Shown here: positions 1-11,329 of the stretch, piece by piece
How positions within the stretch are numbered: position 1 is the first letter of the stretch
How the letters are laid out: every line of letters starts with the position of its first letter
Assembly: GCA_026874595.1 (NCBI GenBank)
Contig: CM049309.1
Location: forward strand, 73,888,426 to 73,952,425
Origin: Sipunculus nudus
Taxonomy: Eukaryota; Annelida; Sipuncula; Golfingiida; Sipunculidae
DNA length: 64,000 nt
Direction of reading: 5' to 3'
Made by a program: the position numbers and the translations under genes
Notes under the pieces: model-generated
Database searches by the model: none
What the model saw: the letters and a program-made list of their open reading frames with translations, nothing else
What the model was told of the DNA's origin: nothing

Positions 1-1134
1 AAAAAATTGTTTTTTTGTCGGTTACCGAAAAATAGGCGCCGATAGAAAAACGAGATATATCATTATATACGCCTATAATGAATCAGGGTGTTAATTTCTT
101 AAATAATCAGGGATAAAAACTTTTTATGAGTTCAACACAGTTTTTACAACCTTCAAACCTTTTATATAATGGCCCTTTGGGAAAATGAAAAAATTATAGT
201 TTTTTTTTAAATTAAAATGAGAATAAACAATCCTGATATAGTTTGCGTGTAAAAGTAAATAGTGGAACGTTCAAATTATGTCTCAGATTAATCACAGAAT
301 GAACATATGCAAGTAAAAGTTACGTTAAACGATACTTTGAGATATTTCCATTTTATGTACTTTTGTGAAAACTATACAAGTAATTTTCTTTGTCTCTTTA
401 AGCATATATACACATGCAAACATATTCTCTATGGAAGTGTCATATAACATATAACATAAAAGACAGAAGTTTTGAGAAAATAATACAAGTATAACATATT
501 TTTTATGTCTCTTTAAGCATATACATGAATGCAACAGAAAACATACACCATATATAGTTTTAGATAAACCGTGATAATTTCACAAAGTTATCCATGTAAC
601 ATCTGACAGAGCAAGCCATTTGATAAGTCTTGCTTTCCCAAGTGATGAGTAACACAGTCCCGCTTTTTAACGCCTGTTGCCCCTGTAATATAAGTATCCT
701 GATGACGGGTACCTTAACATTCCTTGTTTATTATTTACGGTAAAAAAATTGGTGCTTCTAAGCACCATCATGTATTCGTTAAGAAAAACCAGGTTACTTG
801 TTCATACTATAGGTAAGATGTTCATACTGCTTAATTAATTTGTTTAAAAGTATGAAAGACGGAAAACTTAAAATGTAGGTTGTGATTTTAAAAATTTAAG
901 ATCAGGATTTGTTTAAGTGTTGTTTAGAGCTGAAAGGAAATATTTATACTAAAAACTTTTCAAGCTTAAACTTTAGATGGTGCCGACAGGCAAAAATATT
1001 TTACTATATGCCTTGTAAGGCCTTTATTTATAAGATCGGGCCTTAAGATTCGGAGAAATAAATCGGACAGGAGATGAATGACCAGCTTTACTGCCGTAAA
1101 CAATCGAAGTTACAGTAAACACATTCGATTCACC

Positions 1135-2208
1135 AAACTCATCTCAGGGCCAGGACCTATTTAAATAATGATAGAACCCTGCAAGCGATTGCTGATACGG
1201 CACTGCCTTGACTGGCATTCACCCAGGGGCAATCATTGAACACAACCATGGCGGACCACATGAACCCGGACGCCACCTGGTCAAACTAGAATCGCACGCA
1301 ATGCATTTAACAAAAACGTGCTAAGACCGGGTGGCACATAGTATTGATTGTATACATTTGCACCGCAACGTCACCGATATTGCGCCGCTATGTAGTTCCC
1401 CAGGTTTTACGAAATTTCAAACAAAGAAGACAATAATATTCTTTATAACTCTTATATTCGGCATTAATGTTGTCAAAGCATGCTGTGTATTTGGACCATT
1501 GACTTATTTATTTCAATTTAAAATTACCAGGCGCCGCAACTCGAATTCGCCGTACAAACGTGTTGAACGGACGACCGTTTGCGGGAGGTTTATACTTGAT
1601 GTTCATAGTTAGACCTTCTGTGTGGAGAATGTCGATTCACCAGTCTCCATACATGAGATCTGTCTATGAAGTTCAAGGATAAATCTCACGCACACATTCA
1701 TGCGCACTGCAGGCTTTAAAACCGAAATCGAGCCATTTCGCGTAGGAAGCGTAACTTACAAAAATAATTAAGTAAATGGAGCAAATATAGAGTATGCTTC
1801 GGCAACATCATTTCCAAATATAACCAACAACAGGTATTTGTCTGTGACCTGGTATTGTAAATATAAACAGAAACATATGCACGTGCTTCCTTGGATAGTT
1901 TACGTGATCCATCTGTTTCAAGAATTGTTAAATATGTAAAAGCACGGTGATAGTGCTGCGACACTTGTTGTGGTCTTTTCAATATTATTTAAAAGAATTA
2001 CCTGCATGAATTGGGGAATTAACCATTATTGTATGCTTACATAAGATCTGGGTACGAAGGGATCGAGAGTCACATGTTGTTAACATTAACTGATCAAATA
2101 AGTGAGACGGTGACTGGGTCAAATGTCAGGTCAAACATGCTCAACTCCGTCACTGCCAGCAGGGATAATTCATTGTGCTTAATAGACCTAATCCCTACGC
2201 GGAGGTTG
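1135..2208. mobile_element. 1.07-kb insertion in copy A intron 8 with 10-bp direct repeats
   Basis: TCGATTCACC occurs at 1125-1134 and again at 2209-2218. Copy C has this site once (around 59168) and no intervening DNA, so the segment looks inserted with a target-site duplication. A third TCGATTCACC at 1632 may mean two events. No coding region or family recognised. Confidence 0.5.
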
Positions 2209-2340
2209 TCGATTCACCTAGCATTAGTACCGAGTCCGTCGACAGATGTTTTATATGTATACATGCCTCATGTAACACCATAAAAAACAATAATCAAACA
2301 AAAAATGTTTTTTTTTTTAAAGTATTCCATTTAATTTCTG

Positions 2341-2542
2341 CTGCTGGCCTCGTCAGGGTCGGCTGCGTTTTACGAAGCTCGTGCAAGGTACCCGAATGCT
2401 GCGTTCTACGAACGGAAGATTCATTCTAGTGGATTGGGGTCGGCCATCTATATACCGGCTAATCTAACTGGGGTAACGTACTGCAGCATTGAAGGCGGCA
2501 ACTCCACAATAAACAACGTGACGCTCAACGTTGAACCTGGAG
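2341..2542 (+). pseudogene. Copy A exon 9 with mutated acceptor
   Basis: 202 nt with an open frame matching C (LLASSGSAAFYEAR.. to EPGG) and a good donor GGAG|GTAATA. The two bases before it are TG where B and C have AG. Confidence 0.85.
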
Positions 2543-3241
2543 GTAATAACATCTTCCTATAGGCTGTTATAGTTATACCTTTGGCCCTTTCACGTGCGAG
2601 TTTATAATACATGAAATAACAAAAAGGACGGCTTGATTGGGTTCTTGGTAATGTTCTTTGTAATGTAGAGAGAGGGAGAGCTCACTCACAAAGGAAAATG
2701 TGTAACAGTAACTGTTAGTAAATTACATAACCAACATACCGCTTATCAGAATTATTCTGTAAGAATGTATTCTGTAAGATTAAACAGTTGTTCAGCCTTG
2801 GCAGGGTTTTTTAGAAGGTCTTGCTACAGGCCAGTCAAGGCTCGAACATCTCTTTTGTCACATTGGTTTAACATTGGGGTATAACATCGGGGACACAATT
2901 GGGTGACATCGCGAAGGGAGAGAAGATCAGTGACACATCTGGTCATTTATATCATGAACAAGATATTCTAGAATCAGTTTAATACCGGGATACCGGAAAA
3001 CTTCTTTTACTTCTCGAAAGCGGCTGATGTTTCTTAGTGTTACCCCGATGCAACCCTGATGATCCGCCTTAACCCAATGTTACATCGGAACGAAGGGACG
3101 ACAACGGCGGTAAAGGGGATGCTTCAATCGCTTTCTACAAATCTGCAAGCATCGGCACTCATTTTATTACGGAATTATTGTACAAAGATGTCATGGCTAG
3201 ATTATCATGCTCTTCAATAGAACGACCTTTCATTATCTCAG

Positions 3242-3358
3242 ATAAGGAATGGTGCGGGTCAAGACCATGTCAGAACGGAGGTCAGTGTGTGGACGAGGGT
3301 GACCGTGGTTACAGATGTGTATGCCAAAGCGGTTACCAAGGCAACAACTGTCAGGAGG
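3242..3358 (+). CDS. Copy A exon 10: EGF-like module 1
   Basis: ATCTCAG acceptor; donor is GTTAGT rather than the GTGAGT of B and C, still a plausible site. Six Cys, WCGSRPCQNGGQC ... YRCVCQSGYQGNNC. 117 nt, phase 1-1. Confidence 0.82.
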
Positions 3359-3823
3359 GTTAGTCGATTGTTTGAAATAGAAAATTCTTATATTGGTGTA
3401 AAATATTTTTGGATCTCATAAATTTATTTATTTTAGTCAATTATACACACTGTCAGCAATTAAACTTCTTGAACAGGTATAGTTACGCCAAGACAAATAA
3501 TAAATTACAAGGCAATATCATATGACAACTACATCCGTCTATAGTATTTACAACATTACTATGATTGTCATAAAGTAATGAAATAGGCTCTAATTTTATC
3601 CGAGGGAACGGAGCCAAATAAGCCATGTTATAAGAATATGTTCTTTTAATGAGATAACTGCATAAACCAGATGAGAAGCAACTCGAAGTAAGGAAAAACA
3701 AGTTTTATTAGTGCTAAGAACTGTTTGAACAGCAAGAACTGGAGGGGCTCTGTAATGCTTCTATTATCGCCCACAAAATTTGTTTATGTGTCGAGTGCCT
3801 GTGTCTTAAACCATTTTTTTCAG

Positions 3824-3913
3824 AACCCAAACGATGCAGGTCAAATCCTTGCAGTAACGGCTGTACCGAAGATGCTACCACCGGGTACACGTGCACCTGT
3901 CCCCCTGGCATAG
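3824..3913 (+). CDS. Copy A exon 11: EGF-like module 2 lacking one Cys
   Basis: TTTTCAG acceptor, GCATAG|GTGGGT donor, 90 nt against 96. An in-frame 6-bp loss removes Cys-Asn, so GCTCNED becomes GCTED and one disulfide partner is lost. Reading through the donor adds only GCL and a stop. Confidence 0.82.
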   Translation, partial: NPNDAGQILAVTAVPKMLPPGTRAPVPLA

Positions 3914-5215
3914 GTGGGTGTTTATGATTATATTAGTTGAACAATTTATAGATGTTTTTCTAGGCACGACGCATGTCAATTTTGATGCGTTTATTTTGAT
4001 TTTCAGCCGCTCAAGCCGCTCCTACACTTCTTTCAAGCAAATAAAATCATGAAACTTTACTTAAATTTCGTTTGAGTTTGATGTGATTTTACCGGTTAAG
4101 CAAAAAAGTTCTGTGATTTTCATGTTTTACCTTGATCATATAAAAAATAGAAAATTAATAATAAAAAAGGTAAAACATGCGCCTTTTCAAACTGACATAT
4201 GTAAAAAGTGCCTTAGAAACCAACCTTTTTAACTGCTTTACATGAATAAATCTTGGGTTGAGATATGAAAGATCATTTTGCATATTCATTTTTAAAGTGA
4301 TGTTCCAGTAGATCTTTCTGCCACATCCGCGACATCTGTTGGAAACGACTGACAATAAGTGTTCTGGTCCAATATGTCGACAGAGAAAGCTCGAGTTTGT
4401 TATATCTCAATTTAAGGAGGTCCAGGGGGAGGGTCCGGACCCCCCCCCCCCTGTTCGAACCTGTGGAATATTTTAAAGGGGTTTTCATAAGTACTCAAGG
4501 CTTGGATCCACCCTTTTCCTAAATCCTTAATCCGCCTCTGTTTATAAAGTACAAATGTCTTATCTTTAAGTCGCTTACATGAAACTTGTTTCGTTTGTCA
4601 GAGCCATCAATATAACTGAATTCAATTTGTCTTTTTCGTGAAGCACGTGTAGCCCATATCGTGAAGCATTTTAGTTTTGCCATATAAATACATTTTTGGC
4701 AGGTTTGTAACATAAAGTAAACTATATAAAATATATAAATGAATCATGCCTAAATACTCTTTCATTTACGATGGCAGTAACTTTTTTTTTTTTTTTTTTT
4801 TTGGGAGGGGGGGGGGGGGACAAACTTCAGTGCAGCACAAAATCATTCGATTGCTATTTTCTCCTGAAACACTTTTGGTCACTGCGCTGGGGTGAGCGGG
4901 GCTAAAAATGACGTCACGAAAAATAACCATACGATAAAAAGCTGATCCTGTCCCATGTGAACCGAATAGAATAGAGAACAGTTATGGATATGTACCGTGT
5001 GCATCTAGTTGTAAAGAAATATGGAAATATCATATATTTGTATATAAAGAAGGTTGATTATACATATATTAATTGTAAATATCCCCATAAATATATTATT
5101 AAAATACAAGATGTTATGTACTGTAATGTACATCACTGTTACTGCATGCATATATCCTCCATGTTACCGGTCTTACTGTTATTTATAGATTTATATATGC
5201 ATGTTGTCTTATTTC
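3914..5215. other. Copy A intron 11, with a poly-C repeat fragment
   Basis: Homologous to B intron 11 on both sides of the B insertion. About 4415-4545 holds a CCGGAC plus C-tract segment ending in CTTAATCCGCCTCTG, which looks like a transposon end; T and G tracts lie at 4782-4819. Confidence 0.45.
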
Positions 5216-6504
5216 AATATTTCAAAATCTGTATCCAAATGTAAAGGTATCATAAGCCTTTTTTCATAAAATTTTCATTAAATACATATTTTGACTCTTT
5301 GAATTAGCTTTGCAAACGGACACAGATAGAACGGACAGATATAATTACATAACCTCCTGGAAAATTCTCCGGATATGTATAGTGGTAAAGGCCAAGTAAA
5401 CTGTTTTCCCGGCAGAAAAAAAAAAGTTTTCCGAAATATAATCATGAGTTATGCGAATTGGTCGGAAAAAAATATATTTGGGTTTCTTTCATATGTTATA
5501 CAAATAATTCTGTTCTAATGGCAATACTAATAAAAACTAAGTGAGCTTGTTTGTTTTTGTTCTCGTTTGCCGGGAAATGTGGTCTGTGTTTGTGTTTGTG
5601 CGTGTAATAGAAGTCACAGAGAGATAAATGCAGTGGTTCAAATTTAAATATTCACCTATGAAAGCATCTTCTGACATTAAATCGTCATTTTTTTCGGCTC
5701 TGTCGCCAGGTAGAATGCTGATGCAACTACTGAACCTCCGAGACAGTTTCCAATCCCTGTATGTAGTTAAATAACCATAACGACAACATGGCCAAAACAC
5801 AAACCATTTCCTCTCATCAGCTAGGCCTCTCTTATAGACTCAAGGTATCGCTCCCGCTAAAAAGCAGTACGTCTGTTACTGAACACCATTTTTTTCTGAT
5901 AACTTGAAAAAAGAAGTCTCTTTTAGCATGCGCAAGTAGTTTCCTCCAGCAAGGTAACACAAGCAGACAGGAGGTGCCGAGTAATATCGTGTTCGAGTCC
6001 AAGACCGTCGAGTCCTTGTAAGTGGACCCGATTCCAGGGGGTCCGGGACCCCCCTTTTTCAGCGGAAGTAATTTTTTAAAATCTTTTTAAGCCATTTTGC
6101 GACCTGGACCCCCTTTTCCGGATCTGAGGACCCGAGACGTCTATGACTGCTTCACTTCTTTACTGAAGTCCGGACCCGAGACATATATGTTCGTTAAACT
6201 AGTGTTTTGACCCCATCAGCCTATTGAAGGAGTAGACCTGTTGTCCGCAGCACGTGTTAATACATGGGTATTGTCCATTCTTATGCATAGGCCTAGTCAC
6301 ACACTGTTTATACCGATTTCGTAAAACTTGCATTAGTTTGAAGACCTCAACAGAACGGCTTGAAATATTTAAAATATTAAAAAGTGAGTATAGCCTATAC
6401 CAAGCACACACGAGTACACAAGCACTCCTTTCAGTAGTCTTGTGACAATTCGTTACGTTTCCATAAATTATCTATTTCTGACTGAAATATATGCAAAACA
6501 TCCC

Positions 6505-6925
6505 CATGATATCACTTTCAATTACAGTGACGTAGTTATTATATTAACGTTAAAGCGTAGTTGCTCGATCAAGTATCACACATATGTACATGATATCACT
6601 TACAGTTACAGTTACGTAATTAGTATATTAACATTAAAGCGTATAGTCGCCCGATCATGTACCACACATGATATCTGTAGTATATCAGTACCTGGTTTTG
6701 TGTTTTCTACACTTGATTGTATTATTGTATGACAGTGCGCATGCTCGCTCTTACCGGAAGTTACTTCCGTCCGCCGTCTTAATAAACGGGCTAAGTAGTC
6801 ACATTGTTGGTCTTGTTCCTAATCAGGACATTACAGACATAGAAATATCACAATTACAGTGACGTAGTTGGTATATTAACATTAAAGCGTAGTCGCTCGA
6901 TCATGTATCAAATTCACATTCCCGT
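6505..6925. repeat. Three imperfect copies of a ~110-bp unit, one interrupted
   Basis: The unit GATATCACT...GTTA..TAT TAAC.TTAAAGCGTA followed by CGATCA.GTATC occurs near 6508, 6590 and 6848; copy B downstream (about 43470-43535) has it once. Between the second and third lies a short insertion (about 6672-6834) with GTGCGCATGCTCGCTC and AATAAACG, resembling a small solo LTR; no clean target duplication found. Confidence 0.5.
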
Positions 6926-7751
6926 AGAAAATGAATGCCCAAATTGAGATCGTGCTTGCATTTACTTCCTTGAGGTGCAAACTGATGAAAGAAGAATGGT
7001 AACAACTTTTTTTTCTCTAATTTTGATACCCCCAAAAACCCAAGATGGCCACAATTTCAGTCATAAGATACAGAAAATGCTTTCATTATGTAACTATCTC
7101 GTCAAAATGAGTGGTACTGGTCAATTTGTTAGGTTTTAAGATGTTTAGTCGATCGGAACCGATCATGTGTGGCCTGAATATTAAGGTGATCAAGGGTGTT
7201 CAAGGTCGAGGTCAAAGCTAAGCTGATAGGTATTTACCAACCTTTACTGCAAAAATATATCTAAGGAAATACAGTGTCATTTGTTTCCCAGATGGACCTA
7301 ATGAAATCATTTTCGAACAGTGTTACTAAAAAAAAACATTAAGAATCAATTTGTTAATTTGTGAGATAAATTCAAAAGGTCTTGATGATACTGATGCAGA
7401 AGGAATATATGGCATACTAAACTATTCCAGGCGTTTGGTTGACCTGAGAGAATTTATTATGGGTTATGGGGTTTTCTGGTCGAGGAGTTCATATTTGATG
7501 TCATTTGTATTTATTTACCTATTTTGACCTATTTTCAATTTAGAAAGGTTACTTTCTCTAAAACTGCCGTACAGCTTAAGTTTTAGGCTCTTGTAGTTCG
7601 TTTCTCCTTGGATTTGTCTTCGGTAATCGAGAATTCCTTAAAGTCTAAGGGGAATACGTGAGGGCCCGAAATCCAAAATAGACGCCGTCCTTTTAAAACA
7701 GGATTCATAAAATTTGATATCTACCTTATAACAGCCTGCAACTCAAGGAAG

Positions 7752-7754
<3 letters not shown>

Positions 7755-7807
<53 letters not shown>
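7755..7807. repeat. (TA)n microsatellite
   Basis: Uninterrupted TA array in the A downstream spacer. Confidence 0.95.
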
Positions 7808-7809
<2 letters not shown>

Positions 7810-8640
7810 TGTCGAGAGATTATCGAGAAAACACGGCCTTCGTGAATAAGACGTTCCAATTACACTGGTGAGCATTCGTTAATAATATAGCCTTCTTAGC
7901 ATATCATATACATGATCTATACATTATCTATGTTTGTAGCGTCGCAAGTCAAACATTGTGATATGATAAATATTAAATATTAATTATTATTATTAATTAT
8001 TATTTATATTAATATTATTATCTTATGTGTTATACGTAAGAGAAAGACAGATATTATGAATAATATGAATATGTAATGAACAAGAAGTTCCTCCTGATCG
8101 GTGTTCCCTGTGTCCGTCTAAAAATGTAAAGATTTTTGCAATGATATTAAGTATCGATACAATAAAGGATGTAATTTACTTTATGGTGAGATTGCAAAAT
8201 TTGAACCCACTCTTAGCACTAAAAAGTGGAAATCGGGCATTTTCACCTTTCGATTATAAAGTGAACCCAAGTATTCAGTCTTTTGCACATACACGCACAG
8301 ATATACATGTTCATAGGCGCGCTTGCACTTGATAAATCGCAATTGATGACACCAAAAAAATCAATATATGCATAAAGTCAACATCTCAGTAGGTACAATT
8401 GCGTGTATGAGTCTATTGATAATTATTGATAAGGGAAAGCTGAAGATTCATATCGTGTCATATTTCTTCCTGGTTAGAGAAGTAAGAGCCATAAAGTCTG
8501 ATTTTGTAAAACACCTTAAGGCAAGCATGAAATCCAAATGTTTCATATTTATTAGATATCAAAATGTACATGTACTACCCAGCTCTGAAGGGTCTGTCAG
8601 GTTTTTCAGGAAAGAATAAAAGAACATGCATTGTTTAGTT

Positions 8641-8869
8641 AAAGTATTGCTATTAATAGTAAATGGCGTCACACTTTTAGCGGCATATAACAATATCGGT
8701 CAATATAGGTTTTTGGCGCAACAGCCCCGGCGCAACAACCACTTACTTTAGACGGGAGCACGTGAGATGTGTTTACCTGACTTATCTTCTCAGGCAGAAA
8801 ATGGTGATATTAAACGTTGATAAGCGTGTTGATCCACGTTTACATCAGTTCATTGGAGAAGTGTATTGG
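8641..8869. other. Non-coding spacer
   Basis: No ORF or repeat recognised; joins the end of the first downstream unit to a second copy of it. Confidence 0.4.
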
Positions 8870-8975
8870 GGTTAATTTCATATGTTGTACAAACAATTCC
8901 GTTTGTTTAATGCAAAACTTATAAAGCCACGTGAGCTTGCTACTTATTGTTTTGTTTCTCTTTTACCGGGAAATA

Positions 8976-9021
<46 letters not shown>

Positions 9022-10040
9022 CAGATGTCACAGATAGATAATGGTAAAGCAGTGGTTCAGCTTTAAAAATTAACTTAAGAAAGCATCTGCTGACAATAAA
9101 AGGGAATAGTTTTCGACTCTGTCGCTAGGAGGCGTGGCTGGCATTCCGTCCTATAACGTAACTGATGTTGATGCATTTTTACTAAACATCCAGGCCAGTT
9201 ACCAAGCCCTCGTCCATTGTTTCTAGTTAAATGACCATTACGACAACTTCACTATCACACATACCATTTCCTCCCATCAGTTAGACTGGCATATAATGCT
9301 TACTGCAATAGATCCAAGGTTTCGCTACCGCTACAAACCAGTGCATCTGTTACTGGACGCCATTTTTTTCCAAAATAACTTGAAAATGGAAGTCTCGTTT
9401 AGTATGCGCAAAGAATTCCCTCCTATTAGGGTAAGCCAGCAGACGGTTGGTGTCCGAGTCCTTGATAAAGCGGACTCGAGCCAGGTTTCAAGTCCAAGTC
9501 CAGATCCGAGACATCTATAACTGCTTCAGGCCTTTTGTTGAATAGAAAAATGAGAGGAATGGAACCATTTTACTTGACGCAGCTGGGCTTTCAAACATGG
9601 CAATTGCCATAAATACAATAAGGGAGTGTTGGAGCAAGCACTCTTTGTCCCACCATGAAGTGGGTATAACCTCATCAGCCTATCCTCGATTCATATCAAT
9701 TGGACAGTTCAGGAACAGACATATTGTCCGTAGCACAGGTGAAAACATGGGTGTCCAGGTACACATTATTTATGCTGGTTAGATATTAAGACCAATCTAG
9801 AATAACATGTAGAAGAGTTTAAATGCCTAAAAACTAACTACCAACAGGCTGTACTCAGGCACTCATTCCAGAGGACCAGTGATAATTCGTACCATTTCTA
9901 TTATAAATGATCTATTTCTGTATTAGACTTACACAGTATCCACATTTAGTATCACTCTTAATTATACGTTATAGTGTAGTCGCTCACGTATTAAAACCAT
10001 ACAGTAGAAAATTATTGCCCAAGTTAGGAGTGCTTGCACA
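8870..10040. repeat. Extra copy of the gene-downstream unit
   Basis: Starts TTCATATGTTGTACAAACAA and runs to the GTAGTCGCTC block, paralleling 5488-6960 and 42338-43560 (for example GGAAGTCTCGTTTAG.ATGCGCAA and CCGAGACATCTAT). Contains a (TG)n at 8980-9020. No gene. Confidence 0.6.
8980..9020. repeat. (TG)n microsatellite
   Basis: Pure TG array inside the extra downstream unit; not expanded in the homologous places. Confidence 0.95.
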
Positions 10041-11062
10041 GGCCCTTGAAATCATATAATTAAGATAATACCACTGTCTTAGTAATAGAGAGTAAAGGAA
10101 AGAAACGAGTGTCAGAGGGTCCTCAGTGACCTAACGACAGAATAACAGAAACTAAGCTGTTACATAAATTGACCCTCAAGAGATCCTGTTTGACACTTAA
10201 TCCACTCGCGTTCCGGTCTGTGACCACGTATATTCACCAGCTGACACGGACAAATCGGGTCGTTTCTAGCTGGTCGAGAACACCAGAGCGGCTCTCATTG
10301 GTCGATTTATAATTACTCCTGATAAACAGACCATCGCGTTATGCACATGTTCTTTCGGTGAGTGCTGTTGCAATGGTCAATAAACGGTCTTTATTTAATA
10401 TCAATTAATAATAATTATGAATAATAATAATAATTATTATAAATTAGCATTGGTCTGTATGTATGAGCGATTATGCAATGATAAAGGTGCAGCCTATGTA
10501 ACGATAATTACCAAAGTTTTTGCATGGTCTGGGGTTTATACTGATTCTTTGAAGGGGCCAAATCTGACTTTCATAAACTAAAGGTAATCCCTTGGAGCTT
10601 TTATAAAAATAGGCCAGAAAAGTGGATATCACCGCACAGAGACTGCTTGTTTTATTTATATTAACGTGGTTATAATATGTAAGGGCCCACCAAAATAAAA
10701 CAAATTCTTGAAGGGCATCTGGTGGCAAGTCAGATAAGCCAGAGATTTGCAGATGGCGTTTTGCAACAAGTGGCCTTCCTACCTCGGCATATATGAAACC
10801 TACCACCGTAGGTTATGTGTTTTGTTTGTCGACATTGCTGTGTTTACAAACACGTTGTCGATGAACAAGTTCATACATCCTGCACGAAGGCGTTATAAGA
10901 ATTACTCTTAGAACATTAATATATACACAAAGAAAGCCAGAAATCACATAAATGCTTTTTAAAAGGTATGTGAATGTGTGAATGGGCAACTTTAAAACAA
11001 GCTTTCTAAGTATAAATAAATCCCATATTGCATATTCGGGATGTGCATGGGCAACAGAGGAA
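10041..11062. other. Non-coding spacer
   Basis: No convincing gene. A 111-codon minus-strand ORF (10471-10806) has no recognised domain and partly matches the non-coding repeat at 18345-18430. 10300-10400 ends in GGTCAATAAACGG, possibly a transposon 3' end. Confidence 0.4.
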
Positions 11063-11178
<116 letters not shown>

Positions 11179-11189
11179 TGAGAAAGAGG

Positions 11190-11275
11190 ATGGGATACTT
11201 TTGCAGGAGGAGTACATGCACTTGTCTTTCTCTCGAGTCATTTTTTATTGGTCAAATCACATGATAATTTGATAT
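11190..11275 (+). repeat. Decayed copy of the gene promoter-proximal block
   Basis: TTTTGCAGGAGGAG..CACTTGTC....TTTTTATTGGTCAAATCACATG parallels 19228-19295 upstream of gene B and 48072-48130 upstream of C, but the following TCACGTGA, TATA box and exon 1 are missing. A remnant of a promoter duplicate or of a lost gene start. Confidence 0.6.
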
Positions 11276-11329
11276 CTATCAACGGCGCCCTAACTATTTC
11301 AAACAGCAAAACTGATACCTAGACAATGA

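Larger units (their letters stand above)
1..5215 (+). pseudogene. Copy A: 3' part of a third gene copy, disabled
   Basis: The window opens in intron 8 (1-2340): its first bases match C intron 8 near 58110. Exons 9 (2341-2542), 10 (3242-3358) and 11 (3824-3913) follow. Three differences from B and C: the exon 9 acceptor reads CTG instead of CAG; exon 11 lacks 6 bp including one Cys codon; exon 12 is gone, the intron running from CTTATTTCA (about 5215) straight into sequence that in B lies 3' of the gene. The nearest alternative acceptor (AG at 2321-2322, after a T-tract) would add an in-frame TAA. Upstream exons lie outside the window. Confidence 0.75.
5216..8640. repeat. Downstream spacer of copy A, homologous to 42070-45420
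   Basis: Runs collinear with the region after copy B, including ...TGGCCAAAACA..., the GACCTGGACCCCC block and the ATATGGCATACTAAAC block. No gene seen; the (TA)n at 7755-7807 corresponds to the CT/TA array at 44392-44489. Confidence 0.65.

Noticed and set aside
7755-7807. CRISPR-like or origin-like repeat arrays
   Set aside because: All regular arrays here are simple 1-3 bp microsatellites without spacers, and the DNA is eukaryotic.
10471-10806. 111-codon minus-strand ORF
   Set aside because: No recognised motif, and part of it matches non-coding spacer repeats; chance ORF likely.
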